64,000 nucleotides of DNA, from the NCBI GenBank assembly GCA_947494695.1, contig CANLWB010000007.1, forward strand, positions 62,001 through 126,000. The letters are read 5' to 3'. Made by a program: the position numbers and the translations under genes. The DNA is from an uncultured Flavobacteriaceae bacterium (GTDB taxonomy: Bacteria; Bacteroidota; Bacteroidia; Flavobacteriales; Flavobacteriaceae). The notes below the pieces were generated by a model. The model was not told the DNA's origin. It did not search any database and saw nothing but the letters and a program-made list of their open reading frames with translations. The stretch's first letter is position 1; each line of letters begins with the position of its first letter. Below are positions 1-9,793 of the stretch, piece by piece.

Positions 1-217
1 TAAAAAAGTTAAGTGTATGATAAAATAGCGAGGGAGTTCTCATGAGCGCCGATAAAAAACTTATTCTTCCGACTAAAAGATTTGCAAAAACCTTTAATCG
101 AATTTATTAGTGATTTAGCATAATTTTTTGAAAGGACACCTGTATATGTGTTCCTTTGTTTCACCTACTTAAAGAATGTAAAGTTATGAACCTGAATCTA
201 ATATCACACAGCATTAC

Positions 218-239
218 AGCATCGAAGATCGATGTTTTT
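218..239 (+). terminator. Intrinsic terminator or attenuator before the adhesin operon
   Basis: Arms CATCGA (220-225) and TCGATG (229-234) close on a 3-base loop AGA and are followed directly by five T residues (235-239). It reads on the plus strand, so it either ends a transcript from beyond the left edge or attenuates the adhesin operon. Confidence 0.5.
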
Positions 240-295
240 CCCTCGCAGTTTTCTCCCTCAGAAACTTTTTTATTGGATTTAAAAATTAACCAAAA

Positions 296-307
296 CACAA
301 ATTTGTG
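296..307. promoter_or_regulatory. Perfect 12-bp palindrome, possible operator
   Basis: The sequence CACAAATTTGTG is a perfect dyad 66 bases before the first start codon of the adhesin operon. Position and symmetry suit a binding site for a dimeric regulator, but AT-rich DNA makes short palindromes by chance and no second copy was seen. Confidence 0.3.
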
Positions 308-372
308 ACTATTTCGGCATAATTGTGTTTATAATATATAGATAGGTTTTAAACGAAAAATTTTACTAAATC

Positions 373-897
373 ATGGAAAATAAATTACCTCTAACATGTT
401 ATACTTTTCTATTTGTCTTTTGTATTTCGATACTAAGTGCGAATAATGCTAACGCTCAGGAGCGTGGCATATATGAATTAGTAAACAGTACCAGTAACAT
501 CGCTCGAAGTTCAAAAAAAGCAACCACGAGTACTGATAGAAATGAATTCTATAATCTTGCGCAAAAGCTTCACACAACACTTTATTTCGATAACAATAAG
601 TTGAAAAATAAGTATGGTAATGGAGCACCAGTAAAGATAACTCTAGAAAACATGACCTCCTTTAGTGTATTAAACAAAAAGGACGCTAACTACAATGACG
701 TTGAGCTAATTACAATTACACTTAAACAAGCGAACAACTTAAATACGCCATTAGACTTATCACAAACTGAGTATCCAAAACTAAGATACATTTATATAAA
801 ATGTCTTTTCGAATGTAATGCAAGGCAAATTGAACAATTTGTTAAAGCACCGAATAATGAGGTTCGAATTTTTTATACATCAATAAGACCCTCATAA
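373..897 (+). CDS. Small secreted protein of unknown function, first gene of the adhesin operon
   Basis: I do not recognise a family. The 174-residue product opens with a signal peptide: a hydrophobic core at residues 10-22 and a cleavage site after A28 (ANNANA), leaving Q29 at the new N-terminus. The rest is polar, with a basic serine/threonine-rich stretch around 42-55 and a strand-rich second half with two cysteines near 146 and 150 (KCLFEC). It has no membrane segment after the signal and no T9SS sorting domain, so it is predicted to stay in the periplasm or be handled by another route. It ends 33 bases before the giant adhesin gene on the same strand, so co-transcription is likely and a role in adhesin export or regulation is a reasonable guess only. 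Confidence 0.7.
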   Translation: MENKLPLTCYTFLFVFCISILSANNANAQERGIYELVNSTSNIARSSKKATTSTDRNEFYNLAQKLHTTLYFDNNKLKNKYGNGAPVKITLENMTSFSVLNKKDANYNDVELITITLKQANNLNTPLDLSQTEYPKLRYIYIKCLFECNARQIEQFVKAPNNEVRIFYTSIRPS

Positions 898-930
898 ATT
901 ATAGCACACAGGCACCAAAAAGAATACGAA

Positions 931-3900
931 ATGAAAAAACTATACACTACAATTAAAGCTTTGTCACATAAAAACGCTTACAGGTTTTTGATAATGACTA
1001 CTTTATTAATATCTACAGTTTATAGTAGTTATGGTCAGGTAAGAGTTCCTTTTACACCTCGAGCTTCTAATATCCCTCCTTCTAATTCGAGTTATACTAT
1101 TAAAGGAGACTTTGCCATGATTGGTAATACCAATATGACCATGGTAAATTATTCGGATGGAGGTTCCAACTTTAATGACGTTCAATATGTTGATATTGAT
1201 GGTCTTGCCATACCAGGTAATACCACATTCAACTCATCATCTGCAACCCTTAATTTTTCTACTGAAAATGGGGCTATCCCAGAATGTTCAAACATCCTTT
1301 ACGCCGGTTTATACTGGACAGGTAGAGCTTTTGGTGATGATGAAACTGATTCTGATGTTTTCGATGTCACCTTAAACGGAGTTACGAAAACTTTCGATAA
1401 AAGAAAAGTATCCTTAAAAGGTCCGGGAGCCTCATCATATACCGAGGTTACCGCAGGACTATCTGATATTTATTATCCCTCTGGCACCGATGGAAACATG
1501 TATTCCGCCTATGTTGAAGTTACAGAATACGTGCAACAAAATGGTATTGGTGAATATTTTGTTGCAGATATTGCATCAAGAGAAGGTAATGCCGATGGAA
1601 CCGGTTTTTATGCTGGGTGGGGTATGGTCGTTGTATACGAAAATACCAATATGAGATGGAGAGATATTACTGTTTTTGATGGTCATGCTTATGTAGTGAA
1701 CGGTAATGCAAGCCACACGCTTAATGCCTCTGGGTTTAATGCTGTACAAAACGGTGATGTTAACCTAAAATTAGGTGTTATGGCTGGTGAAGGTGATGTA
1801 CCATGGACGGGAGATTTTTTCGAGATAGAACAAAGAAATACTGGTACATATCAAACCTTAAGCCATAGCAATAATGCAACGAATAACTTCTTTAATTCGT
1901 CCATTGTTACTGGTGGTAATGCCAGAAACCCTAACTTGTTAAATAATACAGGGGTAGATATTGCCATGTTTGATATAGACAATACAGGTAATACCATAAT
2001 AGACAACAACCAAACATCCACATCTTTTAGATATGGTTCAACTTTAGATACCTATGTTATTTTTAATATAACGTTCTCTGTAGATGCTTATATACCTGCA
2101 CCAGATGGTATTCTTGCCAATACATCAATAAATGGAAACCCTCCTGGCGGTACAAATACATCATTAGAACCTAGTGAGACTGCCGATTATACGATACAAA
2201 TAAAAAACTCAGGAAGTGAAGCAACCGATAACACGGTTATCACTATTGAACTTTCTGAATCTATAGATCCTAGTAATTTAAACATTAGCTCTAACACGTT
2301 CCCTCCATTCTCAACTACAAACACACCGGCTTTCGATCCTAATATTGGCTCAAACGGTGGTATTGTATGGAATTTAGGGACATTGCCTATACCCAATAAT
2401 CCAGATGATACTTTAGCCGAGCTAAGTTTTTCTGTAACGGTTACAACGGACTGTTCTATTTTAACAGCCCCTGGTTTCGACCCTAATGTAACCATAAGTG
2501 GTATGATAAATGGTGAAGGAGCAACGTCGCAATTACCTTTTAGTTTTGACCTTATTCAAGGTTTTGAAACATCAGGAGTATGTGTTGGAAGCCCAATATC
2601 TGGACCTAGTATAATTCCTATAGAGTTTTTAGATTACGTTAATGAAGCTCCAGTTATTACAGCCCCTACCCCCCTGGAAATTGAAGGTTGCGATGGAAAT
2701 GATATTACAGCTTTAAACGCAAGATACCCGTTTAGTACTGTGCCATCTGAAGATATTAAAGATACTTACGTTACAGCTGGGTATACCGTTTCAGATAACG
2801 GCACCATTGTTAGTATAACGTATACCGATGTGGTTACACCAGACTCAAGTTGTCCAACGGTAATCACCAGGACTTATACAGCTACAGACGATTGTGGTAA
2901 TACGTCTACTGCCTTACAGGAAATTAGACTTACCCCTTCTCTAATTACCTTTACAAATCCTACGGATAACAATGTAGCGTCTTGTAATTTTGATGATCAG
3001 GATGAGGTTAATACAGCATTCACAAACTGGGTAGCTGCTCAAACAACTGCTATTGCGCCAGCTAATGGATGTACTCCGGTATTAACTAATGACAGTGCTT
3101 CGCTATCTGCGCCTGTTCTATGTGACGGAGGAACCACTACGGTAACATGGACCATTACGGATCTGTGTCAAACAATTAATATTTCTGCGGACTTTAATCT
3201 TACAGCACCTGTTGATATCACCTTTACAAATCCTGCGGATAACAATGTAGCGTCTTGTAATTTTGATGATCAAGATGAGGTTAATACAGCATTCACGAAC
3301 TGGGTAGCTGCTCAAACAACTGCTATTGCTCCAGCTAATGGATGTACTCCGGTATTAACTAATGACAGTGCTTCGCTATCTGCGCCTGTTCTATGTGATG
3401 GTGGAACCACTACTGTGACTTGGACCATTACAGACCTATGTCAGACTATTAATATAACAGCTGATTTTAATTTAACAGCACCTGCAGCGATTGCTTTTAC
3501 AGATCCTACGGATGATGCCTCTTCGGCTGCTGAGTTTGATGATCCTGATTCTGCTGTTGCTCAATCGAATCTCGATAACGATATTATTGCATGGGTTAAT
3601 GCACAAACAGCGACCATTAATGGTAGTCTTACAGGAGGGTGTACACCTGCTGTATCTAATGATTTTACAACGCCATCTATTACATTTTGTGCTAGTGACT
3701 CTATGACGATTACATGGACCATCACAGATTTATGTAATACATTAACCAGAACGGCTACATATACTTTTACGCAACCAGATGGTATTAACTTTACCGATCC
3801 AGTAGGTAGAACAGTGGATACTTGTGATTTTGATAATGATGATCCGGTAATCGCTCAAAACAACTTAAATGATGATATCGCTGCTTGGGTTAATGCTCAA

Positions 3901-6900
3901 ACCAATATCATTAATAACAGCCTTACGGGTGGATCGCCAGTCGTAAGTCACGATTTTACAAATCAATCTATCACCTTATGTGATGGTGGTAATCTTACTA
4001 TTACCTGGACTATAGCCGATATTTGTGAAACATTAACGAGAACAGCCACTTATATTGTAAACGCACCAATCGATATTGCATTTACAAACCCTGTAGATAA
4101 CAATGTAGAGTCTTGTAACTTTGATGATCAAGATGAAGTTAATACAGTATTCTCGAACTGGGTAGCAGCTCAAACAACTGCTATTGCACCTGCCAATGGA
4201 TGTACTCCGGTATTAACTAATGACAGTGCTTCGCTATCTGCGCCTGTTCTATGTGATGGTGGAACTACTACGGTAACATGGACCATTACGGATCTGTGTC
4301 AAACAATTAATATTTCTGCGGACTTTAATCTTACAGCACCTGTGGATATCACCTTTACGAATCCTACGGATAACAATGTAGCGTCTTGTAATTTTGATGA
4401 TCAGGATGAGGTTAATACAGCATTCACAAACTGGGTAGCTGCTCAAACAACTGCTATTGCACCTGCTAATGGATGTACTCCCGTATTAACTAATGACAGT
4501 GCTTCGCTATCTGCGCCTGTTCTATGTGACGGAGGAACCACTACGGTAACATGGACCATTACGGATCTGTGTCAAACAATTAATATTTCTGCGGACTTTA
4601 ATCTTACAGCACCTGTGGATATCACCTTTACGAATCCTGCGGATAACAATGTAGCGTCTTGTAATTTTGATGATCAGGATGAAGTTAATACAGCGTTCAC
4701 GAACTGGGTAGCTGCTCAAACAACTGCTATTGCACCTGCTAATGGATGTACTCCGGTATTAACTAATGACAGTGCTTCGCTATCTGCGCCTGTTCTATGT
4801 GATGGTGGAACCACTACAGTGACTTGGACCATTACAGACCTATGTCAGACTATTAATATAACAGCTGATTTTAATTTAACAGCACCTGCAGCGATTGCTT
4901 TTACAGATCCTACGGATGATGCTACTAATGCCGCTGAGTTTGATGATCCTGATTCTGCTGTTGCTCAATCGAATCTCGATAACGATATTATTGCATGGGT
5001 TAATGCACAAACAGCGACCATTAATGGTAGTCTTACAGGAGGGTGTACACCTGCTGTATCTAATGATTTTACAACGCCGTCTATTACATTTTGTGCTAGT
5101 GACTCTATGACGATTACATGGACCATCACAGATTTATGTAATACATTAACAAGAACGGCTACATATACTTTTACGCAACCAGATGGTATTAACTTTACCG
5201 ATCCGGTAGGTAGAACAGTGGATACTTGTGATTTTGATAATGATAATCCGGTAATCGCTCAAAACAACTTAAACGATGATATTGCTGCTTGGGTTAATGA
5301 TCAAACCGATATCATTAATAACAGCCTTACGGGTGGATCGCCAGTCGTAAGTCACGATTTTACAAATCAATCTATCACCTTATGTGATGGTGGTAATCTT
5401 ACTATTACCTGGACTATAGCCGATATTTGTGAAACATTAACGAGAACAGCCACTTATATTGTAAACGCTCCAGTCGACATTGCATTTACAAACCCTGTAG
5501 ATAACAATGTAGAGTCTTGTAATTTTGATGATCAAGATGAGGTTAATACAGCGTTCACAAACTGGGTAGCTGCTCAAACAACTGCTATTGCGCCAGCTAA
5601 TGGATGTACTCCGGTATTAACTAATGACAGTGCTTCGCTATCTGCGCCTGTTCTATGTGATGGAGGAACCACTACGGTAACATGGACCATTACGGATCTG
5701 TGTCAAACAATTAATATTTCTGCGGACTTTAATCTTACAGCACCTGTGGATATCACCTTTACGAATCCTACGGATAACAATGTAGCGTCTTGTAATTTTG
5801 ATGATCAGGATGAGGTTAATACAGCATTCACAAACTGGGTAGCTGCTCAAACAACAGCTATTGCACCTGCTAATGGATGTACTCCGGTATTAACTAATGA
5901 CAGTGCTTCGCTATCTGCGCCTGTTCTATGTGATGGAGGAACTACTACGGTAACATGGACCATTACGGATCTGTGTCAAACAATTAATATTTCTGCGGAC
6001 TTTAATCTTACAGCACCTGTTGATATCACCTTTACGAATCCTACGGATAACAATGTAGCGTCTTGTAATTTTGATGATCAGGATGAGGTTAATACAGCAT
6101 TCACGAACTGGGTAGCTGCTCAAACAGCAGCTATTGCTCCAGCTAATGGATGTACTCCGGTATTAACTGATGACAGTGCTTCGCTATCTGCGCCTGTTCT
6201 ATGTGATGGTGGAAACACTACAGTGACTTGGACCATTACAGACCTATGTCAGACTATTAATATAACAGCTGATTTTAATTTAACAGCACCTGCAGCGATT
6301 GCTTTTACAGATCCTACGGATGATGCCTCTTCGGCTGCTGAGTTTGATGATCCTGATTCTGCTGTTGCTCAATCGAATCTCGATAACGATATTATTGCAT
6401 GGGTTAATGCACAAACAGCGACCATTAATGGTAGTCTTACAGGAGGGTGTACACCTGCTGTATCTAATGATTTTACAACGCCGTCTATTACATTTTGTGC
6501 TAGTGACTCTATGACGATTACATGGACCATCACAGATTTATGTAATACATTAACCAGAACGGCTACATATACTTTTACGCAACCAGATGGTATTAGCTTT
6601 ACCGATCCGGTAGGTAGAACAGTGGATACTTGTGATTTTGATAATGATGATCCGGTAATCGCTCAAAACAACTTAAATGATGATATTGCTGCTTGGGTTA
6701 ATGCTCAAACCGATATCATTAATAACAGCCTTACGGGTGGATCGCCAGTCGTAAGTCACGATTTTACAAATCAATCTATCACCTTATGTGATGGTGGTAA
6801 TCTTACCATTACCTGGACTGCAGAAGATATTTGTGAAACGGTTACAAGAACAGCCACTTATATTGTAAATGCGCCAGATTCAATTTCATTTACAGACCCT

Positions 6901-8841
6901 GCCAATGATGCTTCTGTAGCTTCTGAATTTGATGATCCAGATTCGAACGTAGCTCAATCTAATTTAGATAATGACATTGACGCATGGGTTAACACACAAA
7001 CCGCTGCTATTACTAACAGCCTCTTGGGTGGATGTACTCCTGTTGTAACGAATGACTTTACAAATCAATCTATAGATTTTTGTACTGGTGGTAATATTTC
7101 TATTACCTGGACGATAACTGATTTATGTGAAACCTTAACGCGTTCTGCGACATATACTTTTATGCAACCAGAACGTATTGACTTTACAAGTCCAACTGGT
7201 AAAACTGTAGAAACATGTGATTTCGATAATGATGACCTTACCGTAGCGCAATCTAATTTAGATGCTGATATCGTTGCGTGGGTTGATGCTCAAACAGATA
7301 TTATTACCAATAGCCTTACAGGAGGTTCTCCAGATGTAAATCATGATTTCTCTGGTCAAACTATTAATTTATGTACAGGTGGTAGCATAACAGTTACATG
7401 GACTGTGGACGATATCTGTGAAACCATATCGCGATCGGCTGCTTACATTGTAAACCCGCCAGCATCCTTTACTATTAGTGATGTTCAGGATGAAACCGTT
7501 AGTGCGTGTGATTTTGAAGATCAAGCTGCTCTGGACATTGCATTTCAGGCTTGGGTTTCTGGATTTGGTGTATCAGGTGGATGTAACCCAGAAACAACAG
7601 ATTTAAGTAATTTAACAGCGCCTCTTCTATGTGACGGTGGCATGGTTGAAGTTATCTATAATGTAACCGGTCTTTGTAATAACGGTCAGGATACAGCAAC
7701 CTTTACAGTTAATGCACCCACTCCAATAACGTTTAATGAAGCAGATCTTCCTGATGATGCAACTGTACAGTGTGATAACGTACCAGACGCTCCCGAACTT
7801 TCGGCTTCAACAAATTGCTCTAATGTAAATGTTGTCTTTAGCGAAAGTAGAAGAGATGGAAATTGTCCTTACACTTATGAGTTAATAAGAATTTGGACAG
7901 CTACTGATGGATGCGGGACGAACATTTCTCACAGACAAATTATAACCGTTCAGGATACAGAAGCTCCTGTGCCAACAACGACTTTCGATCAAACACTAAA
8001 CGTAAGTTGTACAGAAATACCCGATACTCCAGAGTTAACATTTACAGATAACTGTTCTGCAAACATTATCGTAGTATTCAATGAAGTAAACACATTTGAT
8101 GAAAATGTATTTGAAGATTACGAAATTGTTAGAACATGGACCGTTAGAGATGAATGCAACAATGAAGAAACATACACACAAAACATTCAGGTGGCACTAG
8201 ATGAAGTTATTACGGAAGTTGTTGCTCCAGACTGGTGTTATGATGAGGGGGTAATTAATATGAATAACCATTTACCAAGCGATATAAACACAAATGGTAC
8301 CTGGGAATTATTAGAAGGCGATCCAATGGCCACCTTAAATGGTAGTATATTCGATCCTACAAACCTTGAATTGAGCCTGGATTTCTTACCCGAAAGTGGA
8401 GGAATAGACTATAAGTTTATGTATACCACAACACATGAAGGCTGTATTAATATTACAGAAGTAGTGATGAACGTTCATGCAGATTGTGTGGTATTACCAT
8501 GTGGTGAAAGCGATATAACAATTTCAAAAGCGGTAACTCCTAATACTGATTCCAGAAACGAATTCTTTTACATCTCTGGAATTGAATTATGCGGATTTAC
8601 TGCCGAGGTTAAGATATTTAACCGTTGGGGAGCGTTAGTTTTCAAATCGGATGCCTATCCGATAGCATCTGCTGAAGACATCCTTAAAAATGAGCTTCCC
8701 GGTACTTGGGACGGTAAGGCACACAATGCCTCTATTGGAACAGCCGGAAAAGTTCCTAATGGAACATATTACTATATAATAAACTTAAAAAATAGTGGAT
8801 TGAATCCTATTACAGGACCTGTTTACTTGGGAACCAAATAA
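931..8841 (+). CDS. SprB-like giant repeat adhesin with T9SS type B (gliding-motility) C-terminal domain
   Basis: This 2636-residue protein is predicted to be exported by the Sec system (signal peptide 1-35, Q36 at +1) and then displayed on the surface by T9SS. Residues about 50-400 form a non-repeated beta-rich head, 410-560 resembles DUF11-type repeats, and about 575-670 an HYR-like module. From residue 672 to 2179 there are 16 related modules of 91, 97 or 98 residues (listed separately), then a diverged module and two HYR-like modules up to about 2430. The last ~105 residues (from about 2530: ITISKAVTPN, IFNRWG, TWDGKA, PNGTYYYII) match the gliding-motility C-terminal domain used as a type B sorting signal. 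In Flavobacterium johnsoniae such proteins (SprB) need a SprF-type partner, and one is encoded 12 bases downstream. It is shorter than SprB (about 6500 residues), so orthology is not claimed. Confidence 0.9.
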   Translation: MKKLYTTIKALSHKNAYRFLIMTTLLISTVYSSYGQVRVPFTPRASNIPPSNSSYTIKGDFAMIGNTNMTMVNYSDGGSNFNDVQYVDIDGLAIPGNTTFNSSSATLNFSTENGAIPECSNILYAGLYWTGRAFGDDETDSDVFDVTLNGVTKTFDKRKVSLKGPGASSYTEVTAGLSDIYYPSGTDGNMYSAYVEVTEYVQQNGIGEYFVADIASREGNADGTGFYAGWGMVVVYENTNMRWRDITVFDGHAYVVNGNASHTLNASGFNAVQNGDVNLKLGVMAGEGDVPWTGDFFEIEQRNTGTYQTLSHSNNATNNFFNSSIVTGGNARNPNLLNNTGVDIAMFDIDNTGNTIIDNNQTSTSFRYGSTLDTYVIFNITFSVDAYIPAPDGILANTSINGNPPGGTNTSLEPSETADYTIQIKNSGSEATDNTVITIELSESIDPSNLNISSNTFPPFSTTNTPAFDPNIGSNGGIVWNLGTLPIPNNPDDTLAELSFSVTVTTDCSILTAPGFDPNVTISGMINGEGATSQLPFSFDLIQGFETSGVCVGSPISGPSIIPIEFLDYVNEAPVITAPTPLEIEGCDGNDITALNARYPFSTVPSEDIKDTYVTAGYTVSDNGTIVSITYTDVVTPDSSCPTVITRTYTATDDCGNTSTALQEIRLTPSLITFTNPTDNNVASCNFDDQDEVNTAFTNWVAAQTTAIAPANGCTPVLTNDSASLSAPVLCDGGTTTVTWTITDLCQTINISADFNLTAPVDITFTNPADNNVASCNFDDQDEVNTAFTNWVAAQTTAIAPANGCTPVLTNDSASLSAPVLCDGGTTTVTWTITDLCQTINITADFNLTAPAAIAFTDPTDDASSAAEFDDPDSAVAQSNLDNDIIAWVNAQTATINGSLTGGCTPAVSNDFTTPSITFCASDSMTITWTITDLCNTLTRTATYTFTQPDGINFTDPVGRTVDTCDFDNDDPVIAQNNLNDDIAAWVNAQTNIINNSLTGGSPVVSHDFTNQSITLCDGGNLTITWTIADICETLTRTATYIVNAPIDIAFTNPVDNNVESCNFDDQDEVNTVFSNWVAAQTTAIAPANGCTPVLTNDSASLSAPVLCDGGTTTVTWTITDLCQTINISADFNLTAPVDITFTNPTDNNVASCNFDDQDEVNTAFTNWVAAQTTAIAPANGCTPVLTNDSASLSAPVLCDGGTTTVTWTITDLCQTINISADFNLTAPVDITFTNPADNNVASCNFDDQDEVNTAFTNWVAAQTTAIAPANGCTPVLTNDSASLSAPVLCDGGTTTVTWTITDLCQTINITADFNLTAPAAIAFTDPTDDATNAAEFDDPDSAVAQSNLDNDIIAWVNAQTATINGSLTGGCTPAVSNDFTTPSITFCASDSMTITWTITDLCNTLTRTATYTFTQPDGINFTDPVGRTVDTCDFDNDNPVIAQNNLNDDIAAWVNDQTDIINNSLTGGSPVVSHDFTNQSITLCDGGNLTITWTIADICETLTRTATYIVNAPVDIAFTNPVDNNVESCNFDDQDEVNTAFTNWVAAQTTAIAPANGCTPVLTNDSASLSAPVLCDGGTTTVTWTITDLCQTINISADFNLTAPVDITFTNPTDNNVASCNFDDQDEVNTAFTNWVAAQTTAIAPANGCTPVLTNDSASLSAPVLCDGGTTTVTWTITDLCQTINISADFNLTAPVDITFTNPTDNNVASCNFDDQDEVNTAFTNWVAAQTAAIAPANGCTPVLTDDSASLSAPVLCDGGNTTVTWTITDLCQTINITADFNLTAPAAIAFTDPTDDASSAAEFDDPDSAVAQSNLDNDIIAWVNAQTATINGSLTGGCTPAVSNDFTTPSITFCASDSMTITWTITDLCNTLTRTATYTFTQPDGISFTDPVGRTVDTCDFDNDDPVIAQNNLNDDIAAWVNAQTDIINNSLTGGSPVVSHDFTNQSITLCDGGNLTITWTAEDICETVTRTATYIVNAPDSISFTDPANDASVASEFDDPDSNVAQSNLDNDIDAWVNTQTAAITNSLLGGCTPVVTNDFTNQSIDFCTGGNISITWTITDLCETLTRSATYTFMQPERIDFTSPTGKTVETCDFDNDDLTVAQSNLDADIVAWVDAQTDIITNSLTGGSPDVNHDFSGQTINLCTGGSITVTWTVDDICETISRSAAYIVNPPASFTISDVQDETVSACDFEDQAALDIAFQAWVSGFGVSGGCNPETTDLSNLTAPLLCDGGMVEVIYNVTGLCNNGQDTATFTVNAPTPITFNEADLPDDATVQCDNVPDAPELSASTNCSNVNVVFSESRRDGNCPYTYELIRIWTATDGCGTNISHRQIITVQDTEAPVPTTTFDQTLNVSCTEIPDTPELTFTDNCSANIIVVFNEVNTFDENVFEDYEIVRTWTVRDECNNEETYTQNIQVALDEVITEVVAPDWCYDEGVINMNNHLPSDINTNGTWELLEGDPMATLNGSIFDPTNLELSLDFLPESGGIDYKFMYTTTHEGCINITEVVMNVHADCVVLPCGESDITISKAVTPNTDSRNEFFYISGIELCGFTAEVKIFNRWGALVFKSDAYPIASAEDILKNELPGTWDGKAHNASIGTAGKVPNGTYYYIINLKNSGLNPITGPVYLGTK
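2944..7467 (+). repeat. Coding higher-order tandem repeat inside the adhesin gene (1404-bp supra-repeat)
   Basis: Three module types alternate in frame. A modules (91 aa, 273 bp; key motifs FTNP, SCNFDDQDEV, GCTPVL, LCDGG, DLCQT) start at 2944, 3217, 4075, 4348, 4621, 5479, 5752 and 6025. B modules (98 aa, 294 bp; EFDDPDSAVAQ, ITFCAS) start at 3490, 4894 and 6298, and a diverged one at 6883. C modules (97 aa, 291 bp; TCDFDN, GGSPVVSHDF) start at 3784, 5188 and 6592, with a diverged one at 7177. The order B-C-A-A-A makes a 468-residue unit of exactly 1404 bp, present at 3490 and 4894 and begun again at 6298. Copies look nearly identical at base level over long stretches, pointing to recent duplication or gene conversion. 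Confidence 0.93.
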
Positions 8842-8853
8842 AAAAATTAACCT

Positions 8854-9780
8854 ATGAGACTTATTAAATTTAATATAATCGCTATTGTATTGTTAAGTTG
8901 CACGGTTGGAGTTGCTCAGCAATTACCGCAATTCACACAATATATGTACAATACAATCTCAATAAATCCGGCTTACGCTGGAAGTCGTGAGGCATTAAGC
9001 GTTGTTGGATTACATAGAAGCCAATGGGTTGGTTTTAAAGGTGGTCCCATAACACAAACACTATCAATACATACACCACTTAGAAATGATAGGATTGGTT
9101 TAGGTCTATCGTTTATTGAGGATGATCTTGGACCACAAAACTATTCATATCTATATGGTGATTTCTCATATACAATTCCTGTGGGGAGAACTGGAAAATT
9201 CGCTTTTGGTTTAAAAGGTGGTTTTACAGGATATAGTTTCGATCAGGATTTTATAACAGACCCAACCATTGTATCAGATCCGTTTTTTAGTGGAACAGAA
9301 AATCGCTGGACACCCAATATTGGTGCCGGGGTATATTACCACACGAACATGTTCTATGCAGGGTTATCTGCACCAAGAATACTAAATACAGACGAGAATA
9401 GGAACAGTGAGTTTAAAGCTTTAGAACGTATCAGTTACTACTTTACCCTTGGTAGTGTGTTTAACATTAATAGAAGCTTCAAATTTAAACCTGCGGCCTT
9501 ATTAAAAGCGACCAATGGAGCACCTGTTTCCATGGACTTTACAGCGAACTTCTTATACAATGAGAAAATCTGGTTGGGAGCTTCCTATAGAATCAATGAA
9601 GAGACGGCAGCCATTGGAGGTATCGCAGATTTTCAAGTATCCAGACAGTTACGTATTGGTTATGCTTACGAGAAACCAATTTCAGATATCGCCAAATATA
9701 CGACAGGAACGCATGAAATATTGCTGATATATGAATTCAAATTCCTGAACTCTAAATTAAAATCACCTAGATATTTCTAA
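8854..9780 (+). CDS. PorP/SprF family type IX secretion membrane protein
   Basis: The 308-residue product has a signal peptide (1-21, cleaved before QQ) and then the family's opening pattern, QLPQFTQYMYNTISINPAYAGSR (residues 22-44, quoted here as the start LPQFTQYMYN and end NPAYAGS). The remainder is a run of amphipathic beta strands expected to form an outer-membrane barrel. Family members include SprF, which is needed for secretion or assembly of SprB, and PorP of the Porphyromonas T9SS. Position directly after a type B sorting-domain adhesin (12-base gap) strongly suggests it is the cognate partner of that adhesin rather than the core PorP. The same strand and short gaps put it in the operon with the two OmpA-like genes downstream. 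Confidence 0.93.
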   Translation: MRLIKFNIIAIVLLSCTVGVAQQLPQFTQYMYNTISINPAYAGSREALSVVGLHRSQWVGFKGGPITQTLSIHTPLRNDRIGLGLSFIEDDLGPQNYSYLYGDFSYTIPVGRTGKFAFGLKGGFTGYSFDQDFITDPTIVSDPFFSGTENRWTPNIGAGVYYHTNMFYAGLSAPRILNTDENRNSEFKALERISYYFTLGSVFNINRSFKFKPAALLKATNGAPVSMDFTANFLYNEKIWLGASYRINEETAAIGGIADFQVSRQLRIGYAYEKPISDIAKYTTGTHEILLIYEFKFLNSKLKSPRYF

Positions 9781-9793
9781 TAATACTTTTTTT

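Larger units (their letters stand above)
1..372. other. Intergenic region upstream of the adhesin operon
   Basis: No convincing gene is visible. A 22-codon ATG frame (42-110) is too short to support. A hairpin with arms near 131-139 and 148-157 (AAAGGA-CAC against GTG-T-TCCTTT, one bulge) has no T run after it. A better terminator lies at 218-239 and a perfect 12-bp palindrome at 296-307; both are listed separately. I could not find a clear TTG/TAnnTTTG promoter for the first gene. Confidence 0.6.

Noticed and set aside
42-110. 22-codon ORF MSADKKLILP...
   Set aside because: Too short, not recognised, and followed by non-coding DNA with no terminator of its own.
3118-6123. Repeated 65-residue antisense ORFs with identical sequences (3118, 4249, 4522, 5653, 5926)
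   Set aside because: They are shadows of the A modules on the opposite strand; their identity follows from the repeated DNA.
2944-7467. CRISPR-like or satellite repeat
   Set aside because: Units are 273-294 bp, lie in one continuous open frame and encode protein modules; there are no short repeats with unique spacers.
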